Below, piece after piece: positions 16,977 to 25,300 of a stretch of DNA of 64,000 nucleotides; the stretch's first letter is position 1, and every line of letters starts with the position of its first letter. Made by a program: the position numbers and the translations under genes. The notes under the pieces are model-generated. The model was not told where the DNA came from, ran no database searches, and worked only from the letters and a program-made list of their open reading frames with translations. Source of the stretch: Candidatus Villigracilis propinquus (lineage in GTDB: Bacteria; Chloroflexota; Anaerolineae; Anaerolineales; Villigracilaceae); contig JADKDM010000037.1 of assembly GCA_016714565.1 (NCBI GenBank), forward strand, positions 1 to 64,000, read 5' to 3'.

Positions 16977-16994
16977 GGCAAGCTCCTTTAGCGT

Positions 16995-17039
16995 GGTGGT
17001 CGAGTAAAGCGGGCGCTTTTCCCGCTTGTATCGAGACCA
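16995..17039 (+). repeat. Palindromic dispersed repeat, copy 3
   Basis: Outer arms GGTGGTCGAGTA and TATCGAGACCA surround an inner hairpin AGCGGG/CCCGCT. It lies immediately upstream of the Fe-S gene's ribosome-binding site, between divergent genes. Confidence 0.85.
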
Positions 17040-17098
17040 TGCCAGTATAGCCACGCACTCCTCCCAGCCCTAGTGTCAAAACTCCCTGATTTTCTCGC

Positions 17099-17127
17099 TT
17101 GAATAATTAGAATTTATGTTCTATAAT
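17099..17127 (+). promoter_or_regulatory. Promoter for leaderless radical SAM mRNA
   Basis: TTGAAT (17099-17104), a 17-bp spacer and TATAAT (17122-17127) are followed by 6 nt and the ATG at 17134. This is the clearest complete promoter of the leaderless type in the window. Confidence 0.65.
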
Positions 17128-17133
17128 GGATAT

Positions 17134-18291
17134 ATGGACTCGCTTGAAACCCTCAAAGAGTTGTCTTCTCAAATGTCCTTCGAGGCAGATGGAGAACCAC
17201 GCCTCAATTCCCCCGCCCCGGCCTGCTTCAGTCCGAAGGAGCATGACCAAGCCTTTGCACATCCCGCCCAACTCCCCAACGGACAGAAGATCATCCTGCT
17301 CAAAACCCTGCTCTCCTCCGCCTGTGAACGGGACTGTTTCTACTGTCCCTTCCGCGCTGGCAGAGACTTCCGCCGCGCCACCTTCAAACCTGATGAATTC
17401 GCAGGCCTGTTCAGTAAAATGAATCGGGGAGGAATGGCTGAAGGTGTATTCCTCAGCTCCGGGTTGGCAGGAGGCGGAGTCCGCACGATGGATAAGCTCC
17501 TCGACACGGCAGATATCCTGCGCAAGAAACATCAGTTCCGTGGGTATGTCCATCTAAAAATAATGCCGGGCGCCGAGAAGGATCAGGTGTATCGCGCCAT
17601 GCAGTTGGCCGACCGTGTCTCGGTCAACTTGGAGGCGCCCAGCACCGAACGGCTGGCGAAACTTGCGCCGCACAAGATTTTCTTTGAAGAATTGCTGCGC
17701 TCGCTCAAATGGGTGGAAGAGATTCGACGCACCGTCCCCGCTTACAAATTCTGGAACGGGCGTTATCCGTCCACGGTCACGCAGTTTGTTGCAGGCGGTT
17801 CCGACGAAAGCGATCTGGAACTGCTTGGCATCACAAGCTGGCTGACGAAAAACGTAAGACTCAAACGTGCTTACTTTTCAGCGTTTCACCCGATCCGCGA
17901 TACGCCGTTGGAAAATAAGCCTGCCGTTGACCCCATGCGCGAGCATCGCCTTTATCAAGCATCATTCCTCCTGCGCGATTACGGCTTTGACATTGAAGAC
18001 CTGCCCTTCACCAAAGACAGCAACCTCCCGCTCCACGCCGACCCCAAGCAAGCCTGGGCAGAAATAAATTTGATCCATCAGCCCATTGAATTAAACAAAG
18101 CCGAAAAGCACGACCTGATAAAGATCCCGGGCATTGGCATCAAAGGCGCAGACGCGATTCTATCTGCAAGAAGAAAAATGACGATACGTGATCTCTCTTC
18201 TTTGAAAAAACTTGGTGTCATTGCTGAACGCGCCGCACCTTATGTGTTACTTGATGGACGTAAAGCCGCAATGCAAATGAGTATGTTTTGA
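17134..18291 (+). CDS. Radical SAM protein of the UDG-linked putative DNA modification/repair family
   Basis: This 385-residue protein carries the radical-SAM cluster motif CERDCFYC (CxxxCxxC), then LSSGLAGGG and HLKIMPGA segments of the TIM barrel. A C-terminal helix-hairpin-helix reads LIKIPGIGIKGADAIL (about 325-340), which usually binds DNA. The architecture matches the family annotated as putative DNA modification/repair radical SAM protein, normally encoded beside a uracil-DNA-glycosylase-type partner (TIGR03916/TIGR03914, from memory). No such partner is visible in this window. Start chosen at ATG 17134 because a promoter ends 6 nt before it. The in-vivo reaction of the family is unknown to me. 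Confidence 0.85.
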   Translation: MDSLETLKELSSQMSFEADGEPRLNSPAPACFSPKEHDQAFAHPAQLPNGQKIILLKTLLSSACERDCFYCPFRAGRDFRRATFKPDEFAGLFSKMNRGGMAEGVFLSSGLAGGGVRTMDKLLDTADILRKKHQFRGYVHLKIMPGAEKDQVYRAMQLADRVSVNLEAPSTERLAKLAPHKIFFEELLRSLKWVEEIRRTVPAYKFWNGRYPSTVTQFVAGGSDESDLELLGITSWLTKNVRLKRAYFSAFHPIRDTPLENKPAVDPMREHRLYQASFLLRDYGFDIEDLPFTKDSNLPLHADPKQAWAEINLIHQPIELNKAEKHDLIKIPGIGIKGADAILSARRKMTIRDLSSLKKLGVIAERAAPYVLLDGRKAAMQMSMF

Positions 18292-18312
18292 TTTTTACAA
18301 CATAAAACAGAG

Positions 18313-18359
18313 CTAATAAAAACATCATCAATGAAATTCATTGATGATGTTTTTATTAG
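18313..18359. terminator. Bidirectional intrinsic terminator
   Basis: A perfect 22-bp stem (arms CTAATAAAAACATC... and ...GATGTTTTTATTAG) closes on an AAT loop. It has an A-tract on the 5' side and a T-tract on the 3' side and follows the radical SAM gene by 21 nt. Confidence 0.85.
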
Positions 18360-18482
18360 TAATCACATAACATAACCTTAAAATATTTAAATGTTATCCA
18401 TTAATACCTTGCAATTAATTTCATAACGGCTATACTAATTCAAACGAAATATAAATTTATATTTACATAAGGAGTAAACAAA

Positions 18483-18965
18483 ATGGTTAACATAACAATG
18501 GAAACATTATCAATCAAAACAGAAAATAAATTTAGAACATTGATCACAAAACAATCCTATAAAAAAGGTGAAGTGATCTGCGTGATGCCGAGCGAGAACA
18601 TCATGGACAAGCCCAATCGTTTCACAGTGCAAATCGCGCGCGACAGACACACTCATGTTGGCAAACTCGCCGCATTGAATCACTCTTGCGACCCCAACGT
18701 GATCCTCGACACAGAAAAAATGGTAATGATCGCACGCCGTGATATAGAAAAAGGCGAAGAGCTTTCCTTCTTCTATCCGTCTACTGAATGGGAAATGCAA
18801 GCGCCTTTCATTTGTCTGTGTGGTGCCGCAAACTGCATCCACGTGGTAGCTGGTGCGCGCTTCCTGCCTCTCTCCACTCTCGAGCATCATTACCTCAGCC
18901 CTCACATCCGCGATCTAATGATCGAACTACTTAAGAATACGAAACTGCATTTGAAAAATCTATAA
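18483..18965 (+). CDS. Bacterial SET-domain protein, putative protein-lysine methyltransferase
   Basis: This 160-residue protein is a compact SET domain: IMDKPNRFTVQI, the SAM/knot motif LAALNHSCDPNV, GEELSFFYPSTEW with the catalytic-region Tyr, and a Cys-containing tail FICLCGAANC that recalls a post-SET zinc site. SET enzymes methylate lysines; bacterial examples modify ribosomal or DNA-associated proteins. The target here is unknown. The ATG at 18483 follows AAGGAGTAAACAAA; a second ATG at residue 6 is possible. The gene is monocistronic, framed by terminators at 18313-18359 and 18975-19009, and its upstream region is markedly AT-rich. Confidence 0.85.
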   Translation: MVNITMETLSIKTENKFRTLITKQSYKKGEVICVMPSENIMDKPNRFTVQIARDRHTHVGKLAALNHSCDPNVILDTEKMVMIARRDIEKGEELSFFYPSTEWEMQAPFICLCGAANCIHVVAGARFLPLSTLEHHYLSPHIRDLMIELLKNTKLHLKNL

Positions 18966-18974
18966 CAGTTAAGT

Positions 18975-19009
18975 AAAAACTCCGAGGTCTTCAAGACCTC
19001 GGAGTTTTT
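18975..19009. terminator. Bidirectional intrinsic terminator
   Basis: AAAAACTCCGAGGTC and GACCTCGGAGTTTTT form a 15-bp stem around TTCAA, with T-runs in both directions. It separates the SET-domain gene from the convergent gene ending at 19015. Confidence 0.93.
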
Positions 19010-19014
19010 TTTGT

Positions 19015-19437
19015 TTACAACTTCCTATGAAATGCCAGCAGCTGATAGGCGCTTGTCCACGGCTTGCCCAGCCGATGATTGTCTGAAACTTCCACCTTAT
19101 TAAATCTCTGCGCGATCTGCGGCATGAGCATCGCGATTGTCGCCCAGTCATCGGTCAAAACCGCAGCCTTCATTTTAGCCGCCACCTGTCCCGCCCACAT
19201 CCACTCCATGCGGAACTTGTCGGCTTTCACCCAGTAATCACGCTTCTCCCACGCCGCCACAGAAACATCAATGCCGTCGGCAATGGCTTGCAGCGCCAGA
19301 GCAATGTACGCTGCCTGGTCTTTCGTCTCAGCCGTCACATCCGATTGCTTCGCCAGCTCTCGAATGCACAGCACAATGGATTTCGTCAAACGGGTTCGTT
19401 CTTTTCCTACAGAATCGGGGTTGATCACGCGGCTCAA
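19015..19437 (-). CDS. Hypothetical protein, 140 residues
   Basis: This is a soluble, largely helical protein with a conserved-looking core (AAYIALALQAIADGIDVSV and WEKRDYWVKADKFRMEW). I do not recognise the family. A TTG start at 19437 follows GGAGAAATTCCC; a GTG three codons further in is the alternative. It is divergent from the HAD phosphatase gene and ends at a bidirectional terminator, so it is a single-gene unit. The composition and a full-length frame without a rival support it as real. Confidence 0.7.
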   Translation of the reverse strand: MSRVINPDSVGKERTRLTKSIVLCIRELAKQSDVTAETKDQAAYIALALQAIADGIDVSVAAWEKRDYWVKADKFRMEWMWAGQVAAKMKAAVLTDDWATIAMLMPQIAQRFNKVEVSDNHRLGKPWTSAYQLLAFHRKL

Positions 19438-19518
19438 GGGAATTTCTCCAAAGTCAGATTATTTACAGAAGCGCGATTATACCGCTTCGGGCAATGTCCT
19501 GCGAACAATATGTTGGGA

Positions 19519-19524
19519 TAAAAT
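19519..19524 (+). promoter_or_regulatory. -10 element for leaderless HAD-phosphatase mRNA
   Basis: TAAAAT lies exactly 6 nt before the ATG at 19531, and there is no ribosome-binding site in front of that ATG. No good -35 is visible. Confidence 0.45.
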
Positions 19525-19530
19525 AGGGCT

Positions 19531-20148
19531 ATGGAATCCCCCACCACCACCATCATCTTTGACTTTGGAAACGTCTTTGTTACCTGGGACGCCCGCAACC
19601 TTTACAAACGCTTCTTTCCCACGCTGGAAGCTGTTGACTCTTTTCTGGAAGAGATCCACTTCGCTGAATGGAATACCCATCAGGATGCAGGTCGTCCATT
19701 CAAGGAAGGAGTTGAAGAACTATCAAAGCAATTCCCTCAATACGCAGAACTCATTCAAGCGTATGACATCTACTGGATGGATAGCATTACAGAAACAATT
19801 CATGAAACCATACAGATCGCCAAAAATCTAAAGAAGGCTGGCTGGCCTCTTTACCTGTTGAGCAATTTCTCTGTAGAAAAATTTGTGCTCATGAAAGAGC
19901 AACATGATTTTTTGGAAATTTTCGACGATATGATCATTTCTGGTGAGCACAATATCATCAAGCCTGACCCTGCCATTTTTGAGATCGCCCTGAAACGCAT
20001 CAACCGCAAGGCGGGAGAATGCCTGTTCATTGACGACACCCTTTCAAATATTGAAACAGCACGTAAAATGGGTTTCATCACAATCCAATACCAGTCCCCT
20101 GCTCAGTTGAAGCGGGATCTCTATCAATTATCCATCAAGGGCTATTAG
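19531..20148 (+). CDS. HAD-family phosphatase, YihX-like
   Basis: This is a 205-residue haloacid-dehalogenase-fold hydrolase. Motif I is FDFGNVFVTWD with the nucleophilic Asp; the usual second Asp position is occupied by Gly, as in the DxGNV subgroup that includes glucose-1-phosphatase YihX. Motif II is LLSNFS, the motif III Lys lies in NIIKPDPAIFE and motif IV is FIDDTLSN. A helical cap lies between motifs I and II. It probably dephosphorylates a small sugar phosphate or nucleotide. The polyprenyl synthase gene follows after 4 nt, so the two are co-transcribed; whether the phosphatase acts on an isoprenoid intermediate is speculation. Confidence 0.87.
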   Translation: MESPTTTIIFDFGNVFVTWDARNLYKRFFPTLEAVDSFLEEIHFAEWNTHQDAGRPFKEGVEELSKQFPQYAELIQAYDIYWMDSITETIHETIQIAKNLKKAGWPLYLLSNFSVEKFVLMKEQHDFLEIFDDMIISGEHNIIKPDPAIFEIALKRINRKAGECLFIDDTLSNIETARKMGFITIQYQSPAQLKRDLYQLSIKGY

Positions 20149-20152
20149 ACTC

Positions 20153-21190
20153 ATGACATCCATTACTCAATCCATGCTTGAAGCAATTGAAACAGAATTA
20201 CAACATCAGGTGGCAAGGCTTGATCAGCCAGGAACAAAACCTTTTCATGAGATGCTTACCTATCACATGGGGTGGACGGGCGAGGGTGCTGGTCCGCTTG
20301 CAACGGGGAAGCGGATTCGCCCATTGATAACTTTGCTGGCTGTTTCTTCTGTAATTGATAAAGAAGAAAAGCAAGAGAGCAATGACAATTATTGGCTACA
20401 CGCAGTATCGGCAGCGGCAGCGATTGAGATGATCCACAACTTCTCTCTTGTGCATGATGATATTCAGGATAACTCAAACCTCAGGCGTGGACGGAGAACG
20501 GTGTGGGTCAAATGGGGTGCGCCAATGGCTATCAATGTTGGTGATGCGATGTTCGTAATTGCTAACCAGTCCATCCTGGATCTAATCGAACATTATCCAG
20601 CGGATATGGTTGTCAAGGCGGCGCGCATTTTGAACAACTGCTGTCTCGACCTGACGCGCGGTCAATTCCTGGATATGTCATACGAGGAACGCAACGATCT
20701 TGGTATAGAAGATTATTGGCCAATGATCGGCGGTAAAACCTCCGCCCTACTCTCTGCCTGCACCCACATCGGCTCCCTTCTTGGCTACGCGAAAGAAAAA
20801 CAGCAAGAGGCGTATCGCTTGTTTGGGTATCATTTGGGATTGGCATTTCAAGTCCAGGATGACATCCTCGGAATATGGGGTGACGAAGCCCTGACTGGAA
20901 AATCTGCGGCGAGCGATCTTGTGGAGGGGAAAAACTCCCTCCCCGTTCTCTTTGCTTTAGGCAAGAATGGAAAGTTCGCTAATAGATGGAAGCAAGGGCC
21001 AATTACAGTGGATGAAGTCAGCGCTGTCTCTGCGCTGCTTGAAGATGAAGGAGGCAGAGAGTTTGCTGAGAAAATGTCTGAGGAAGAGACTCAAAAGGCG
21101 TTGGACTACCTGAAAGAAGCAAATCCACAAGGTGCAGCTGGCGAGGAAATGCTCGGGCTGGCAAACATGCTTCTTAAACGGAAACAATGA
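20153..21190 (+). CDS. Trans-polyprenyl diphosphate synthase
   Basis: This is a 345-residue isoprenyl diphosphate synthase of the all-helical trans family. The first aspartate-rich motif is LVHDDIQDNSNLRRGR and the second is FQVQDDILGIWGD; both bind Mg-diphosphate. Upstream, GKRIRPLITLL is the substrate Gly-Lys-Arg motif. It condenses isopentenyl diphosphate with an allylic diphosphate to make GPP, FPP, GGPP or a longer chain for quinones, carotenoids or lipid carriers. Chain length cannot be read safely. It is expressed with the preceding HAD phosphatase. Confidence 0.92.
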   Translation: MTSITQSMLEAIETELQHQVARLDQPGTKPFHEMLTYHMGWTGEGAGPLATGKRIRPLITLLAVSSVIDKEEKQESNDNYWLHAVSAAAAIEMIHNFSLVHDDIQDNSNLRRGRRTVWVKWGAPMAINVGDAMFVIANQSILDLIEHYPADMVVKAARILNNCCLDLTRGQFLDMSYEERNDLGIEDYWPMIGGKTSALLSACTHIGSLLGYAKEKQQEAYRLFGYHLGLAFQVQDDILGIWGDEALTGKSAASDLVEGKNSLPVLFALGKNGKFANRWKQGPITVDEVSAVSALLEDEGGREFAEKMSEEETQKALDYLKEANPQGAAGEEMLGLANMLLKRKQ

Positions 21191-21225
21191 TCGGATTAAG
21201 AAAGAGGCGGCGATTTTAATCAGGC

Positions 21226-21255
21226 TTGACATGCGTTTTCAGCGTAGCGTATAAT
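21226..21255 (+). promoter_or_regulatory. Consensus sigma-70-type promoter of tRNA-Gly
   Basis: Perfect TTGACA (21226-21231) and TATAAT (21250-21255) with an 18-bp spacer stand 16 nt before the tRNA. It shows that the housekeeping sigma factor here uses the classical hexamers. Confidence 0.9.
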
Positions 21256-21271
21256 CCTCTTTACCAATTAT

Positions 21272-21343
21272 GCGGGTGTAGTTCAGTGGTAGAACGCGTG
21301 CTTCCCAAGCACGATATCGTGGGTTCGAATCCCATCACCCGCT
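21272..21343 (+). tRNA. tRNA-Gly (anticodon CCC)
   Basis: A 72-nt cloverleaf has acceptor arms GCGGGTG and CACCCGC with discriminator T, a D-arm with TTCAGTGGTAGAA, an anticodon stem CGTGC/GCACG enclosing TTCCCAA (anticodon CCC, reads GGG), and a T-arm with GTTCGAATC. The 3' CCA is not encoded. Confidence 0.97.
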
Positions 21344-21351
21344 CACAAATA

Positions 21352-21380
21352 AGTCGAGGAAATTACTGCCTCGACTTTTT
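21352..21380 (+). terminator. Intrinsic terminator after tRNA-Gly
   Basis: AGTCGAGG and CCTCGACT form a stem around a 9-nt loop, followed by TTTTTG. It separates the tRNA transcript from the sensor operon starting at 21463. Confidence 0.88.
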
Positions 21381-21462
21381 GTTATGCTATACTATTTGTA
21401 AGGTAGCTGTTATGCGTATGTTCGGGTCTTAAATGTAAAATTCAAGCCGGAGTAGACTTGAA

Positions 21463-21855
21463 ATGACAGAAGCAAAAAAAGGCACCATCCTTTACGTGGA
21501 GGATAACTCAGATAACAGGAATTTAATCCGCAGAGTGTTGGAAGCGGAGGGGTATTCTGTTATCGATGCCATTAATGCGAGTCAAGCCATTGACAAACTA
21601 GAAAAAAATAGTGTTGATCTGATCTTGATGGACATTAATATGCCGGATATGGATGGCTATACATTGACTACAAAGATCAAGGGGATTCAAAGATTTTCAA
21701 CCATACCGATTATTGCGGTTACTGCAAACGTAATGCGGGGCGACCGGGAAAAATCGCTTGAGGCGGGATGTGATGGCTATATACAAAAACCAATTGATAT
21801 TGACACGCTTGCCCAGCAAATCGAGCGTTTTACGACAAGGAGCTCAAATGTCTGA
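21463..21855 (+). CDS. Single-domain response regulator (DivK/CheY-like)
   Basis: This 130-residue receiver domain has acidic residues in LYVEDNSDN, the phospho-acceptor Asp in LILMDINMPDMDG, Thr in IAVTANVM and Lys in DGYIQKPID. No output domain is attached, so it should work by protein-protein interaction or as a phosphate shuttle. It is the first gene of the long sensor operon and probably accepts phosphate from the hybrid kinase encoded at 47244-50786. A GGAG motif precedes the ATG. The next receiver gene overlaps its end by 8 nt. A TATACT at 21388-21393 might be the operon's -10, with no convincing -35. Confidence 0.93.
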   Translation: MTEAKKGTILYVEDNSDNRNLIRRVLEAEGYSVIDAINASQAIDKLEKNSVDLILMDINMPDMDGYTLTTKIKGIQRFSTIPIIAVTANVMRGDREKSLEAGCDGYIQKPIDIDTLAQQIERFTTRSSNV

Positions 21856-22306
21856 ACAGAACCAACCCCCTGCTGTCTCCGATACACAGCCTATTCGCAA
21901 ACCAAATATTCCAAAGGACGCTGCTGTGCTGGTGGTTGAGGACAACGTATCAAATTTTGTGTTAATCGCCCGCATGCTTGGATATCTTGGTGTACATTGC
22001 GAGTGGAAAACTTCCGGCTATGAGGTTTTGGAGTACGCAGACACCCTTCCTCGTCTTGATTTAATTCTGATGGATATTCGGCTGCCATATGAGGATGGAT
22101 ATGGCGCGCTAAAGAAAATTCGTGCATCGGAGAGGTTTAAGTCGGTGCCGATTATCGCTGTCACTGCGGAAGCCAGTGTGGAGCAGATGAAAAAGGCCCA
22201 AGACTCAGGCTTTGACGGCTTTTTAGGGAAGCCGCTTGACCCTGACCGCTTTCCAGATCAAATACGCCGCATTTTGAGCGGGGAACCCGTGTGGGAGTTT
22301 AGTTAA
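21848..22306 (+). CDS. Single-domain response regulator with N-terminal extension
   Basis: This 152-residue protein has a flexible N-terminal 25 residues (MSEQNQPPAVSD...) and then a receiver domain: VVEDNVSN, phospho-acceptor LILMDIRLPYEDG, IAVTAEAS and GFLGKPLD. I start at the ATG at 21848, which follows AAGGAGCTCAA and overlaps the previous stop. It is a second stand-alone receiver, distinct from its neighbour in the alpha4-beta5 region, so the two may have different partners. The first membrane sensor begins 8 nt after its stop. Confidence 0.93.
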   Translation: MSEQNQPPAVSDTQPIRKPNIPKDAAVLVVEDNVSNFVLIARMLGYLGVHCEWKTSGYEVLEYADTLPRLDLILMDIRLPYEDGYGALKKIRASERFKSVPIIAVTAEASVEQMKKAQDSGFDGFLGKPLDPDRFPDQIRRILSGEPVWEFS

Positions 22307-22314
22307 ACCGTTTG

Positions 22315-25300
22315 ATGAACACAAATCCAGCACCGCCCGCAGTTGATACATGGCAAAAAAGATATAAGGGCAGTCTGACAGGTACGCTTGTAAGAACGCT
22401 CCTTATCTTTACATTTATTCCCCTTGCTATAATGGCGGGGACTGCCTATTTTCGTGCGCGGGCGTTGCTGCGAGATCAGGCAATCTCACAATCCGAAAAC
22501 TTATTAAGTAACCAGCTTAAAATCGTCTACGGGGGAATCTTATCAAAACAAGAAATGCTTGAAAAGCACCTGGCCTCCAGTTCTTTTTCAACCACGATCG
22601 AGCTTGCTTTGCATGCAAACCCGCAAAACAAGGAATTTCGTGAAATCCGCCAGGGGTTCATCGATGAAATCCAATCCAGCAACATGAATGATGGTCAGCC
22701 GATATTTGACCAGTTTTTCCTTGTTGACAAGGATGGAATCATCAAGGTTTCAAGTAATGCAGACTGGGAAAGCCAGACTCTTAATACTTCCATTTTTGAA
22801 GACGCTGAAGGGTCTGTGTCTCATGCTTTATATGGCCTCTCCCCCATTTATGAGGACGAGCTGGTCCTTGTTACGATCGTCACTTACAAAACCCAGCGAG
22901 GCTCGGTATTGGGCGCGATCGTTGGCATTACCGAAAAAGAAAACCTGCAACAGCTTGTTCGGCCACTGAACGGGCTTTCTCCTTTTGCAAGTACTTATTT
23001 TATTCTTTCAGATAATCAATTTATTGGCAGTGATCCGGTTACTGGTGAACTTACAAAGATTAACGAATCAATATATCAGAATGAACTGGGAACCAATCTT
23101 CTGTCACTCATGGAGAGTAGCAGCGACAAATCAATCGCGCTGGATGTCACCTCTCCATCTGGTGAGGCTTCGCTTGCACAACTTTTGTGGTTTCCGGGGA
23201 TGCAAAGTGGTATTGTTCTGGAGATCAACAACGATAAAATTTATGGTGAAATCGCCAGCCTTGCGCCTTTTACGATCCTGCTGGTTCTGGCGACTCTGGC
23301 CGGTACCGGGGTGGCGTTGACACTAGGAATTAGACGTGTGATCCAGCCTTTGCGGTCTTTGTCTGAAATCACGAGAAAGTTCGCTGAAGGAGACTGGAAC
23401 CTTCGAGCAGAAGTTAGAAGCGAGGACGAAGTAGGTGTACTTGCAACTTCATTTAATTATATGGCGAACGAGATCGGGGAGGTATACCATTCTCTTGAGC
23501 AAAAGGTGGAAGAGCGCACACGCCAAATTCAAACGGCATCAGAAGTAGCGCAAAGCATTACCACCATTTCAAACCTGGATGACATGCTCACAAAAACCAC
23601 CGAACTGCTCGTTCAGCAATTTGGCTATAAACAAGCGAGCGTTTACATGCTAGACCGGAGCGGAAAATTCATTGATTTCAAGATCGGCTCCGGTACCGCA
23701 ACAAAGGGGTTGGCGGAAAAAAGTTACCGAATCGAGATCGGATCCCCTTCCATTATAGGATGGGTGGTCTCAAATAATCGTCCGCGCATTGCATCGGATG
23801 TTTCAGAAGACCCGCTTCATTTGAGGAATGAACTGATTCCAGATACCCGATCTGAGGCCAGCGTTCCCATTTCATTGGGGAGTCTTGTTCTCGGCGTTCT
23901 GGATGTACAAAGTGACCGGCCGGGCGCATTCAGTAAAGATACTATTATCATGCTGCAAACGCTTGCCAGCCAGATCGCGACAGCCATACAGACGACAGGG
24001 TTGATAGAAACAAGCCAGGTAAATTTTGAAGAACTTGAACGCTTGTATCGATCCAGTCGATTGATTGCAGATGCGAGTAACGAAGAGCAAGTCTGGGCTA
24101 TCAGCGGACAAATCCTCAAAGACGTTCCGTATCCAACGGTTTTGCTTCAAGTAGATCGCAATCAACTTCGCGTTATCTCTTCTGCAGATGCCACACAGGG
24201 ACTTAATTCCATCGATCAATTGCCGTCAAAATTCGAGGCGGAATATGGCGAGGTCAACAATTACCTCCTGCGCGGTCCCGTTATTACCAGCCCATCAGAA
24301 TCTTCCACTCCATCGGCCTTCAGTGACCTGATCAAGCGGTTGGAAATCACCAGCGCAGCATTTATACCGATAAAAAAGCAGGACAATTTATCCGCTGTCA
24401 TTTTGATTGGAGCGCGAGATCGCGTTCTTACAAACACGACCATCCAGTTGTATTCCAATCTTGCCGACTTAATGACCAGTACACTCGAAAAAATAGACGC
24501 GGTTCAGCAAACAGAAAGGCATCTGCGTGAAGTGGAGTCTCTGGCATCAATCAATGAATTGATTTCGTCAGAATCTGACCTTCAGAGTTTTTTCCGTGCG
24601 CTTCTTGGGAAAATCCAGCAAATCATCGGTGATTACAACATGATCGTTGCGCTTTATGACGAAAGAAGCAATACCATCAGCGTTCCGTTTAGCTATGAAA
24701 ATAAACAAATCATTTCCATTGATCCATTCCCGCTAGGCGAAGGATTAACATCCATCCTTCTGCGGACCCACCAGCCATTAATGCTGGTGGAGAATACGGA
24801 AAAAAGGGCCGCAGAACTCGGCGCAAAAGTATCGGGCAAGCCCGCCCGCTCATGGATGGGTGCTCCGATGCTGGTACAAAACAAACCGATCGGGGCTTTG
24901 ATCATTCAAGACCTTGAAAATGAGCATGCATTCGACGATAACGATCTAAAGTTCTTCACAACCATCACCGGCCAGGTTGCAGGTGTAATCAACAACGTCC
25001 ATCTATTGGATGAAAGCCAGCGCAAGGCGGTTCAGATCGAGACTGCCGCAGAAATCGCCCGTGACATCAGCGGTTCTTTGAATTTGGATGAGCTGTTGAT
25101 CAAAGCTGTGAATTTCATTCGTGAACGATTCGATTTTTATCATGCTTCCATCTTCCTGCATGATATTCCTGGCGAATTTGCAATGATCCGCGAAGCAACC
25201 GGGGAAGCTGGAACGCAAATGAAAAGAGCCGGGTACAAAATTGGAGTCGGATCAAAGTCAATCGTTGGCTTTGTGAGCGGACAAGGCGAGCCGCTTATCG

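Noticed and set aside
16977..17054. N-terminal extension of the Fe-S protein
   Set aside because: The extra residues are translation of a palindromic repeat, and the ATG at 16976 has an excellent ribosome-binding site.
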